Below, piece by piece: positions 8,480 to 14,528 of a stretch of 18,372 nt of DNA. Origin of the DNA: JACZQZ01 sp046756945 (lineage in GTDB: Bacteria; Pseudomonadota; Alphaproteobacteria; Rhodospirillales; 2-02-FULL-58-16); NCBI GenBank assembly GCA_046756945.1, contig JBHHXI010000055.1:1-18372 (forward strand), given 5' to 3'. The notes below the pieces were generated by a model, which was not told where the DNA came from, did not search any database, and was given only the letters and a program-made list of their open reading frames with translations. Made by a program: the position numbers and the translations under genes. How positions within the stretch are numbered: position 1 is the first letter of the stretch; each line of letters starts with the position of its first letter.

Positions 8480-9161
8480 CGACAGCCTCCCGGAAGCGCT
8501 GGATCCAGGAGCCGATCACGGCGGGGTTGGTTTTCCACGCCGCGCGATTGACCGCCAGGCGCGAGGTGACATCGGCGATCAACTCCACCTCCACCAGCCC
8601 GTTGGCCTTCAGGGTCTCGCCCGTAGACACCAAATCCACGATGCGCCGGCACAGGCCGAGCTTAGGCGCCAGTTCCAACGCGCCATTCAGCGTGATGCAT
8701 TCCGCCTGCACCCCGCGGGCGGCGAAGTGGCGGCGGGTGATATTCGGGTATTTGGTAGCCACCCGCACATGGCTCCAAGTGGAGGGATCGTCCGTTCCCA
8801 CCATGTCTGCCGGCTCTGCCACGGCCACGCGGCAACGGCCCACGCCCAGGTCCAATGGCGCATAAATCTCAGCGTAGTCGAATTCCATCAGCACGTCTGC
8901 CCCGACAACGCCCAATTGGGCCGCACCGAAGGCGACGAAGGTGGCCACATCGAAACTGCGCACGCGGATGATGTCGACCTCCGGGCGGTTGGTGGCGAAG
9001 CGCAGCTGCCGGGCCCCGGTATCCTCGAAGTCGGCCTCCGGCTCGATCCCGGCGCGGCGCACGACTGGCATCACCTCGGCAAGGATACGCCCCTTGGGCA
9101 GCGCCAGCACGAGCTTATCTTTCGTACCCAAAGCCTTATCCTCATTCGGGGGCGGCGGCAT
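8463..9161 (-). CDS. hisG: ATP phosphoribosyltransferase, short form
   Basis: Catalyses the first step of histidine synthesis, ATP + PRPP to phosphoribosyl-ATP. The core begins KLVLALPKGRILAEVMPVV and includes DLGVGRCRVAVAEPADM; at about 232 residues it is the short HisG, which in other bacteria needs the regulatory partner HisZ, not present in this window. The start is uncertain: ATG 9161 is chosen as nearest to the conserved core, with ATG 9182 and GTG 9269 as alternatives; none has a strong Shine-Dalgarno. The extra residues before the core look like a disordered tail. Confidence 0.93.
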   Translation of the reverse strand: MPPPPNEDKALGTKDKLVLALPKGRILAEVMPVVRRAGIEPEADFEDTGARQLRFATNRPEVDIIRVRSFDVATFVAFGAAQLGVVGADVLMEFDYAEIYAPLDLGVGRCRVAVAEPADMVGTDDPSTWSHVRVATKYPNITRRHFAARGVQAECITLNGALELAPKLGLCRRIVDLVSTGETLKANGLVEVELIADVTSRLAVNRAAWKTNPAVIGSWIQRFREAVDAGVA

Positions 9162-9551
9162 TAATAGAGGGTTTTGGCCCATTTCACCAGCCGGTGTTTG
9201 GTCGACGTCCGGCGGTCCCATGGGGCCAAGCGGCCGGCGGGGAACCACGGAACCCTTGGTCTTCGACACCGATCGTCGCCAATCAATCGCACCAATAATC
9301 TATGGCGGTTGCATCCGGATCCCGGCGGTGACGCGTATTCCCTGTTGTAACACGGCTTCATGCGGAGGCCGGGAGATGTATGAACACGCCAATTGAACAC
9401 AGCCGGTTGCCTCGCGGATAGCCATGGTGCGCGTTTCTCGTCCGCGCCGTGTTCCGTCATCTCGTCAGGCACTGGACCTTTCGTGATTTGAATTCCCGCG
9501 ATTTCATGGTATTGACGCCGTTAGTGCGACCTTACTTTGAGAGAAGACGTT
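9162..9551. other. Divergent intergenic region between hisG and the cold-shock gene
   Basis: The spacer must hold promoters for both neighbours. On the plus strand TTGACG at 9512-9517 is followed 17 bases later by CTTTGA (9535-9540), a weak candidate close to the cold-shock start. I found no convincing hisG promoter, T-box, riboswitch or His-codon leader peptide. The hisG reading frame stays open to 9269 and may include part of this stretch if a longer start is used. Confidence 0.4.
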
Positions 9552-9761
9552 ATGACTGTCGGCACCGTTAAATGGTTCAATCCGGCCAAGGGCTACGGCT
9601 TTATCGAGCCCGAAGACGGCTCCAAGGACGCTTTTGTCCACATATCTGCAGTCCAACGCGCAGGCCTGACCACCCTGCGCGAGGGCCAGAAGATCGAGTA
9701 CGACCTTGTCGACCAGGAAGGAGGCAGGAGTTCGGCGGAGAATTTGGTTGTCCTTGATTGA
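9552..9761 (+). CDS. Cold-shock family protein (CspA type)
   Basis: 69 residues, one cold-shock domain. It opens MTVGTVKWFNPAKGYGFIEP, with RNP1 (KGYGFIEP, 13-20) and RNP2 (DAFVHIS, 26-32). It binds single-stranded RNA or DNA and usually acts as an RNA chaperone. The start is ATG 9552, aligned with the family; a TTG at 9537 in frame is rejected. A GAGAGAAG stretch lies upstream. It stands alone, divergent from hisG. Confidence 0.96.
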   Translation: MTVGTVKWFNPAKGYGFIEPEDGSKDAFVHISAVQRAGLTTLREGQKIEYDLVDQEGGRSSAENLVVLD

Positions 9762-9777
9762 CGACCGGTAATACCAC

Positions 9778-9797
9778 CGCCCGGTAGGCAACGGGCG
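9778..9797 (+). terminator. Weak hairpin after the cold-shock gene
   Basis: CGCCCG (9778-9783) and CGGGCG (9792-9797) can pair around an 8-base loop, 16 bases after the stop. The following bases (tcgggttctc) are only modestly T-rich. A second possible stem, CGACGGC/GCCGTCG, lies at 9812-9838. Either could end the cold-shock mRNA. Confidence 0.3.
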
Positions 9798-10043
9798 TCG
9801 GGTTCTCAACGCGACGGCCCCTGTCCCTAACGCCGTCGTCGGCCAGTGGTGGCGTTACACTCCTCTGAAGACCACCCCTCCCGCCGCCGGGCGTGCAGGT
9901 ATATCAGCGGTTGGTCCGGGATTCGCCCTTACTAGGCATTTTTTTCGCTCCCCTCCCGGGATTTTTCTCCCGCCGGGCACATACCTCCCACGCGGCGGCG
10001 GAAAACATCGTGATATTTCAATGAATTGTCCCCTCGCCGGGGG

Positions 10044-10058
10044 TGGCATCCTTCTTGC
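10044..10058 (+). promoter_or_regulatory. Sigma-54 (RpoN) type -24/-12 promoter
   Basis: TGGCATCCTTCTTGC matches the sigma-54 consensus TGGCAC-N5-TTGC with exact spacing: GG at 10045-10046 and GC at 10057-10058. Transcription should start near 10070, giving a leader of roughly 30 bases before the small gene at 10100. A single mismatch (T for C at the sixth base) lies outside the invariant GG and GC. I saw no obvious activator-binding repeats within the 280 bases upstream. Confidence 0.65.
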
Positions 10059-10099
10059 GTGTCCCGGGTCGTAATCCAATCCCCAAGGAGGATGGGCCC

Positions 10100-10183
10100 A
10101 TGACCCCCCTTAGGTTTGCAGGCGAGTTCGCCGTCCTCACGCTCCTGTTCGCGGCCGGGTATATCTCGCTTCTGGCGTTTTGA
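10100..10183 (+). CDS. 27-residue hydrophobic membrane peptide, unrecognised
   Basis: A short gene with a near-perfect Shine-Dalgarno (AAGGAGG at 10085-10091) eight bases before ATG 10100, and the sigma-54 promoter just upstream. The peptide begins MTPLRFAGEF and continues with a hydrophobic stretch of about 17 residues (AVLTLLFAAGYISLLAF) ending at the stop, long enough for one transmembrane helix. R5 and E9 are the only charged residues. The promoter, ribosome binding site and membrane-helix composition together make it a likely real gene. I recognise no family; the sequence does not match KdpF or CydX as I know them. Confidence 0.6.
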   Translation: MTPLRFAGEFAVLTLLFAAGYISLLAF

Positions 10184-10288
10184 GCCCCAACGTGAACGGC
10201 GCTACACCGGGCCGGTAACAGGCACAGTGCGCTGGAATGCGGCGGAGGCGCGCCCGTGGCCCTCGATGCCGCTGATCCTCCATGTCCC

Positions 10289-11575
10289 CTATCCCGTGAT
10301 TCGTTTCACATCGGCGCCGCAGGCGGACAGCTTCTCTTCCAGCCGTTCGTAGCCGCGATCCAGGTGGTAGACGCGGGTGATCTCGGTCTCGCCCTCAGCC
10401 GCCAGGCCCGCCAGCACCAGGGAAACCGAAGCCCTGAGGTCGGTGGCCATCACCGGGGCGCCCGACAGGCCCGGCACACCCCGCACGATGGCCGAGGCTC
10501 CGTTAACGGTGATGTCGGCCCCCATGCGGCAGAGTTCCGGCACATGGGTAAAGCGGTTCTCAAAAATGGTTTCGGTGATCTCGGAGGCTCCCTCGGCAAC
10601 CGCCATCAGGGCCATGAGCTGGGCCTGCATGTCGGTCGGGAATCCGGGAAAGGGCTCGGTCGTCACGTCGACCCCCTTCAACGGCACGCCCGTGCGCGCC
10701 ACGCGCAGGCCCCCGGGGGTTTCACACACTTCGGCACCGGCTTTGGTCAGCGTGTCCGCTACCGCCCCGATCAACTTTAGCGGCGCATCCACCAACTCCA
10801 CGTCGCCGCCGGTGATAGCCGCGGCGACGGCATAGGTGCCGGTTTCGATACGGTCGGGCACGACCGCGTATTTGGTGCCGCTGAGGTGCTCAACCCCGCG
10901 AATGCGAAGCGTATCGGTGCCGATGCCTTCGACCTCGGCTCCCATGGCGACGAGGCAGCGGGCCAGGTCCGCCACCTCGGGCTCACGAGCCGCGTTGGCA
11001 AGCACGGTCTCCCCCTCGGCCAGGACCGCGGCCATAAGCGCATTCTCGGTCCCGCCAACCGTGACCACGGGAAAGAGGATGTGCGCGCCCTTCAGACCCT
11101 TGGACGCCGTCGCCTCGATATAGCCCTCGTCAATCCCGATATTGGCGCCCAACTCGGTCAACGCCTTCAGGTGCAGGTCCACGGGCCGGGTTCCGATGGC
11201 GCACCCCCCGGGAAGGGACACGCGGGCACTGCCGCGACGGGCCAGCAGCGGGCCCAGCACCAAAACCGAGGCGCGCATCTTGCGCACCAAGTCATAGGGC
11301 GCTGTGGTTTCGGAGGTGGTATCGGCGGTGAGGCTGAGGACGCGTCCCGAATTTCCCCTGCCCGGCGCCTCCCCGTTCATGGTGATCTCCACTCCCAGCT
11401 CGGCCAAAAGACGGGCCATGGTGGAGATGTCCGCCAGATCCGGCAGGTTGGACAACACCAGCGTCCCGTCGGTGAGCAAGCTGGCCGCCATTAACGGCAG
11501 GGCCGCGTTCTTGGCCCCACAGATGTGTATTTTGCCTGTCAGCGGTCTGCCACCGCGAATGTAAATACGATCCAT
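10289..11575 (-). CDS. murA: UDP-N-acetylglucosamine 1-carboxyvinyltransferase
   Basis: 428 residues, full length. It catalyses the first committed step of peptidoglycan synthesis, transferring enolpyruvate from PEP to UDP-GlcNAc. K22-N23 lie in GAKNAALPLMA. The catalytic cysteine is C125 in LPGGCAIGTRPVDLH; because it is Cys rather than Asp, fosfomycin sensitivity is expected. DRIETGTYAVAAAITGG and FPTDMQAQLMAL are also typical. It is preceded at 11780-11908 by a tiny gene on the same strand, a neighbourhood seen in related bacteria. Confidence 0.97.
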   Translation of the reverse strand: MDRIYIRGGRPLTGKIHICGAKNAALPLMAASLLTDGTLVLSNLPDLADISTMARLLAELGVEITMNGEAPGRGNSGRVLSLTADTTSETTAPYDLVRKMRASVLVLGPLLARRGSARVSLPGGCAIGTRPVDLHLKALTELGANIGIDEGYIEATASKGLKGAHILFPVVTVGGTENALMAAVLAEGETVLANAAREPEVADLARCLVAMGAEVEGIGTDTLRIRGVEHLSGTKYAVVPDRIETGTYAVAAAITGGDVELVDAPLKLIGAVADTLTKAGAEVCETPGGLRVARTGVPLKGVDVTTEPFPGFPTDMQAQLMALMAVAEGASEITETIFENRFTHVPELCRMGADITVNGASAIVRGVPGLSGAPVMATDLRASVSLVLAGLAAEGETEITRVYHLDRGYERLEEKLSACGADVKRITG

Positions 11576-11711
11576 CGATTATCCCATTTGCGCCGGTTGC
11601 CCGTTGTGAGCCTTCACCCGATAGGCAGGAAGGAAAGCGGATGGCTGTCGGTTACTCACGAGCGAGGCATCTGAGCCAAGCCGGAGTCACCGTTCCTATG
11701 ACATAGATGTG

Positions 11712-11748
11712 CCGGGTGCTGGCGTTCCCTCCCTTGCTCGGCACCCGG
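11712..11748. repeat. 8-bp inverted repeat between the small gene and murA
   Basis: CCGGGTGC (11712-11719) and GCACCCGG (11741-11748) pair perfectly around a 21-base loop, about 30 bases downstream of the small gene's stop. No T-run follows on the minus strand. A second small palindrome, CTATG-A-CATAG (11696-11706), lies between it and murA and could be an operator. The rest of 11576-11779 shows nothing else clear. Confidence 0.35.
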
Positions 11749-11779
11749 TCCGCGCCGGTGCACCGTCGACAAATCGGGC

Positions 11780-11908
11780 TTACGTGCAGTCTTCTCCCTT
11801 GGCTGCCTCCGCAGCGGCATCGGAACGGGCGCGTGCTTGGCGCCGCCGCTTCTTCAGGTTGTCGCGAAGGGCCTCGGCCAAGCGCCGGCGCCGGTCTTCG
11901 GCTTTCAT
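11780..11908 (-). CDS. Small Arg/Lys-rich protein upstream of murA
   Basis: A 42-residue, strongly basic helical protein (MKAEDRRRRLAEALRDNLKK, then RRRQARARSD and an Ala-rich acidic tail). Similar small proteins rich in 'LAAALRxNLxRRKxQARAR' occur in alphaproteobacteria; I know of no function. The start is ATG 11908, supported by GAGGG seven bases upstream. The open frame continues to 12178, but its upstream part is antisense to tRNA-Thr and is rejected; ATG 11959 is a weaker alternative. Confidence 0.65.
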   Translation of the reverse strand: MKAEDRRRRLAEALRDNLKKRRRQARARSDAAAEAAKGEDCT

Positions 11909-12078
11909 TCTGGTTCCCTCGGTGACGCCGGTCCGGCGCGGTCTTTTCTCCCTGCCCATAAATCCCGTCCGCTCCCGTTGCGTGACGGCCGGCATGGTGC
12001 GCGGCGCACCTTGCGGCGTCAAGGGAGCTTGCCCCCCGCGCGCGGGCTGTGGCATGGTGGGCGCTCGCAAGCCTTGGT

Positions 12079-12153
12079 GCCGCCGTAGCTCAGGGGTAGA
12101 GCACGCCCTTGGTAAGGGCGGGGTCGTAAGTTCGATTCTTACCGGCGGCACCA
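12079..12153 (+). tRNA. tRNA-Thr (anticodon GGT)
   Basis: A full 75-base tRNA: acceptor GCCGCCG pairing with CGGCGGC, D-arm AGCTCAGGGGTAGAGC, anticodon loop TTGGTAA (GGT), T-loop AAGTTCGATTCTT and encoded CCA. Its 3' end faces the prophage-like region, which starts about 230 bases on, so it is a candidate integration site. Confidence 0.98.
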
Positions 12154-12383
12154 CAAAGTTCCCTGAAATCATTGCCATAAGCGATTCGCCGGATCGTACC
12201 GGGTTGGGAAACGTGCGCGGAACGCGCCGGGGAAAATGAGAGAAATCGCGGAAGGGAAAAGGGGGAAAACGTGCGCGGAACGCGCCGGGGAGACTGGGAG
12301 AAATCGGGAGGAAGGGGGAAACAGGGGAAATGTGCGCAGAACGCGCGGGAGTTAGGCGATGGAGAAGTGGAAAGGGAGGAAAG
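12154..12383 (-). terminator. C/T-rich transcript end, candidate Rho-dependent terminator of the phage late operon
   Basis: Transcription leaving the lipase gene enters about 200 bases whose minus strand is almost free of G outside the three small hairpins and rich in C and T, such as TTTCCTCCCTTTCCACTTC. C-rich, G-poor, unstructured RNA is the known signature of Rho utilisation sites. It lies where an operon end is needed to protect the convergent tRNA-Thr. Confidence 0.4.
12206..12352. repeat. Three imperfect tandem repeats with GCGCG-GAA-CGCGC hairpins
   Basis: The core GTGCGCGGAACGCGC recurs with its hairpin at 12215-12227, 12273-12285 and (GCGCA variant) 12334-12346, spaced 58 and 61 bases apart. 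Flanks (GGGGAAA, GAGAAATCG, GAAGGG) are partly conserved. On the minus strand each unit reads as a small hairpin followed by ACGTTT(T)CCC or a variant. Confidence 0.8.
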
Positions 12384-13019
12384 TTAACCGGCTCTCACGG
12401 TGGCGTTTGTGTATCGGCGGATGAAATGGCCGATTCCCCTGAGGCCGACCCTCTTGCCCGCGTGGGCATACAGCGTCGGCCGGCGCCCGTGGCGAAGGGA
12501 ATGAGCAGCCTGGATCGGGGAAGTGGCCGGCGGCAAACAGGTTACGATATCAAGCCAGTTTTCGTAGCGAGTGACCGGGTGCGTCAGCCGCTTAACGAAT
12601 TTCTTGTTGCCCGTTTTCGGGCACCCGAATACGTGCACCTCTTGCGGCGACCACGTGACGGCGGCCATGAGGGCCATGGCCGCGCCCAGGCTGTGGCCGG
12701 TGAAGATCGTCGGCGCCGCGATGTGCGCGAGATTGGCCGCGATCTCGTCGCGGACCTGAACGAAGGCGTGGTAGAAACCCCGGTGCACCCGACCGCCGCC
12801 GGGAAAGTCGGTCTTCACGTAGCGCAAATCCGCAAGGAAATCGCCGATCTCCTCGGTACCGCGAAAAGCGAGGATCGCGAGATGGCCGTCGGTCGCGAGT
12901 ATCGCCTGGGCACCCTTTCGATCGAACTGTTTGATCAGGCTGAACCCCAGGTGTTCCAGGACGGGATTATCTTCGTAGGCGAGCTCCGAGACGCGGGCGC
13001 ACAGATGCGCGAGGCTCAT
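12384..13019 (-). CDS. Class 3 lipase family (alpha/beta hydrolase) in the phage lysis region
   Basis: 211 residues of Lipase_3 type. The nucleophile elbow GHSLGAA holds Ser110, preceded by LAFRGTEEIGDFLADL and VHRGFYHAF. Candidate triad partners are Asp157 (NWLDIVTCLPP) and His198 (GIGHFIRRY), so the enzyme looks complete. No signal peptide is visible. The start is ATG 13019, sharing ATGA with the stop of the lipoprotein gene, so translation is coupled. It is the last gene of the leftward operon. Family members hydrolyse acylglycerols or phospholipids; a membrane-attacking role in lysis is an inference from position. Confidence 0.88.
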   Translation of the reverse strand: MSLAHLCARVSELAYEDNPVLEHLGFSLIKQFDRKGAQAILATDGHLAILAFRGTEEIGDFLADLRYVKTDFPGGGRVHRGFYHAFVQVRDEIAANLAHIAAPTIFTGHSLGAAMALMAAVTWSPQEVHVFGCPKTGNKKFVKRLTHPVTRYENWLDIVTCLPPATSPIQAAHSLRHGRRPTLYAHAGKRVGLRGIGHFIRRYTNATVRAG

Positions 13020-13282
13020 TGCTCTATGGTGAATAGGCTCACGCCCACCTGGTCGCACAGCGTCCGGTAGGCGTCCGACAGCCCTGGTTTACCGTAGCGC
13101 CGCCGCACGCCGCCGATGGATGCCGCTTGGCAGATATACCACTCAGCGTTGATCAAGCCCTTGTCCATGGCTTGGGCGCCGCCGGTCTTGACGGCAGCGC
13201 GGATCATGTCCCCTTGCGGCGTGAGGCCGCACGCGGCCAAAAGAAAAGCCCCCGCGACGGGGGCCAAGAGAGAATATTTCAC
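13016..13282 (-). CDS. Small phage lipoprotein, possible outer-membrane spanin-like protein
   Basis: 88 residues with a lipoprotein signal: MKYSLL, hydrophobic core, and lipobox LAAC with Cys18 followed by Gly, which favours outer-membrane sorting. The mature part contains AEWYICQAASIGGVRRRYG, a pattern I have seen in small proteins of alphaproteobacterial prophages. The start is GTG 13282, preceded by GAGGAG six bases away that overlaps the stop of the hydrolase gene. Location between a cell-wall hydrolase and a lipase suggests a lysis role such as an o-spanin, but it is not Pro-rich like Rz1, so that is tentative. Confidence 0.75.
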   Translation of the reverse strand: MKYSLLAPVAGAFLLAACGLTPQGDMIRAAVKTGGAQAMDKGLINAEWYICQAASIGGVRRRYGKPGLSDAYRTLCDQVGVSLFTIEQ

Positions 13283-13292
13283 CGTTCACTCC

Positions 13293-13769
13293 TCAGGTCA
13301 CGTATTTGCGGTAAAGGTACGCCCACCGGGATGTCCGGCCGGCGCCATGGGCAGTGTTGTAGTGGGCCTTCCAATAGGCGCCTAAGGCGTCGATGTCGCC
13401 CGGCGCCGGCAGCGGGCGGGGGCTCATCCAGTACTTCACCCGGGCGATGGCGCAGGCCATATGCTGGTTGCCGGCCAACTGTTCAAGGGGAGCGAGTTCC
13501 GGAAACATGAAGGCCCGCACGGCGGTCATCAGCCTGGGCCGTAAGCGCAGGTAACGCCGGTAGATGTCATCGAACGTGGCGGGCTCGATCTGGAACATAC
13601 TGAGCGCCGGTCCGCCTCTTTGCGCCAGCGCGTTGAGTTCGCTTTCGGCGATGGCCGTGCCGAGCATCAGTTGTTCGGACGCCGCACCGCCGAGACGTGC
13701 ATCACAGCGGGCCAGACGGCCGAGCACCGGGCGTATGACGTAACGGCGGAATTCTTCAGGGGGGATCAA
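13293..13769 (-). CDS. Phage peptidoglycan hydrolase-like protein (transglycosylase/lysozyme-like)
   Basis: 158 residues from a TTG start. It resembles phage proteins reading 'LLGTAxxESxLxxLxQxGGPALGxxQxEPATxDDI'; here LMLGTAIAESELNALAQ followed by GGPALSMFQIEPATFDDIY. Glu42 in AIAES is the candidate catalytic acid of a lysozyme-like fold. No signal peptide is seen, so export would rely on the holin. TTG 13769 overlaps the preceding gene's TGA and starts the conserved part (IPPEEFRRYVIRPVL); the ATG at 13871 would overlap the neighbour by over 100 bases and is rejected. Function is by resemblance, moderately sure. Confidence 0.7.
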   Translation of the reverse strand: MIPPEEFRRYVIRPVLGRLARCDARLGGAASEQLMLGTAIAESELNALAQRGGPALSMFQIEPATFDDIYRRYLRLRPRLMTAVRAFMFPELAPLEQLAGNQHMACAIARVKYWMSPRPLPAPGDIDALGAYWKAHYNTAHGAGRTSRWAYLYRKYVT

Positions 13770-14301
13770 GCTTCCCGTTCCATGGGGCGCAGGGAGCGCC
13801 GATTGCCGCCCGTGGGTGAAATCACGCTCTCCACCAGCGCCCGGGGCATCATCGCGGTCAGGGTCACACAACCATCCTCGACGAATACGACAACGACGGC
13901 CGGATGGTTGGGCCGGGAGAAAATCTCGATGCGCTCCGGGTTCCGGTCGGTCACTGGCGGGGTGTTGTTGTAGGCGCGCAGGAATCGCAGGCGTTCTTCC
14001 GCGCTCATGGTGCGCCGCTCAAGGGTGCCGCCGTTCTTGCGCGTCAGGTCGGCGAGCCACGCGCTCCATTCGAACCATGGCGCCGGCTGTCCCCACTGGT
14101 CCCGGCATACGCTTGCGCCCGCCGCAGCCTTTGGCGAAGGGGGAGCCGCTTTCGCCACACCGGACCTGCCCTCCGAAGCCCCCGCCTTCGCGAAGCGCGC
14201 TTCGGCGGGCGAAGTGAGGTTGGCGTAGGAGGGCCATAAAAAACCCGCCGTTGCCAAGGCCAGGGCGGGCAAAGTCAAAAAGGGATGATGTGTCTTTTCA
14301 T
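13766..14301 (-). CDS. Exported phage protein read through an apparent -1 frameshift
   Basis: ATG 14301 overlaps the holin stop (ATGA) and encodes MKRHIIPF before TGA at 14277-14275. Shifting -1 at 14278 continues as LTLPALALATAGFLW and on to the stop at 13766, giving 178 residues whose start is a convincing signal peptide or membrane anchor. At the junction lies C-CCT-TTT (14284-14278), then an 8-base spacer and a stem at 14244-14269. Alternatively one T is missing from a T5 run. The body (from VCRDQWGQPAPWFEW) is unrecognised and contains a palindromic repeat insert translated AEARFAKAGASEG. It ends overlapping the hydrolase start. Confidence 0.6.
14181..14214. repeat. Palindromic repeat, copy 1 (inside coding sequence)
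   Basis: Contains the 12-base perfect palindrome GAAGCGCGCTTC (14192-14203) between CCCGCC and GGCGGG arms. On the minus strand it shares CGCCCGCCGAAGC and CGAAGGCGGG with the plus strand at 17023-17050, differing only in the central few bases. Confidence 0.6.
14238..14269 (-). terminator. Hairpin with T6 tail, terminator-like or frameshift-stimulating
   Basis: On the minus strand CCCGCC (14269-14264) pairs with GGCGGG (14249-14244), with an inner GCC/GGC, followed at once by six T (14243-14238). This is a canonical intrinsic terminator, yet it lies inside the coding sequence just after the frameshift site. It could attenuate the lysis genes or stimulate slippage. Confidence 0.6.
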
Positions 14302-14528
14302 CGCGGCAGTGCTCCGATGACGGTCGCTACCTTGGTCGCCAACGCCCCGCAGGCGCCCGAGATTCCGGCCACCAGCAACAGCGTCTTCCACCCTCCACGC
14401 GCTTGATTCAAAGTGGTCAGGATGGCCTTGATATCCTGGCCCTGTTCGCGCAGGGCCTCTTCGGCGGCCTTGAGACGGCCCTGCACCTCGCCCAGTTGCT
14501 GGGCCAGCTGTTGAGGATCCGCGCTCAT
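14298..14528 (-). CDS. Holin candidate, coiled coil plus one transmembrane helix
   Basis: 76 residues. Residues 1-45 form a polar, probably coiled-coil helix (LAQQLGEVQGRLKAAEEALR), and 49-70 a membrane segment (LLLVAGISGACGALATKVATV). The layout resembles XhlA-type phage holin or hemolysin proteins with N-terminal coiled coil and single C-terminal helix, though I cannot assign a family firmly. The start is ATG 14528, sharing ATGA with the 49-aa gene. It is followed directly by the exported protein and the wall hydrolase, which fits a lysis cassette. Confidence 0.65.
   Translation of the reverse strand: MSADPQQLAQQLGEVQGRLKAAEEALREQGQDIKAILTTLNQARGGWKTLLLVAGISGACGALATKVATVIGALPR

Noticed and set aside
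8193..9164. 323-codon open frame on the + strand
   Set aside because: Covers hisG and the start of hisD on the opposite strand; no domain and no ribosome binding site.
9162..9551. Histidine leader peptide or T-box before hisG
   Set aside because: I found no run of His codons and no T-box-like sequence on the minus strand.
9855..10079. Minus-strand 74-codon frame in the spacer after the cold-shock gene
   Set aside because: Pro/Arg/Gly-rich translation of low complexity with no ribosome binding site; it overlaps the sigma-54 promoter on the other strand.
11909..12178. N-terminal extension of the small Arg-rich gene
   Set aside because: The extra residues come from the strand opposite tRNA-Thr and lack a start with good spacing; ATG 11908 has its own Shine-Dalgarno.
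12206..12352. Tandem repeats as a CRISPR array
   Set aside because: Only three imperfect units, with spacers that are themselves similar to each other and purine-rich; no cas genes nearby.
12330..13070. 246-codon open frame on the + strand
   Set aside because: Antisense to the lipase, whose catalytic residues are intact; the translation resembles nothing.
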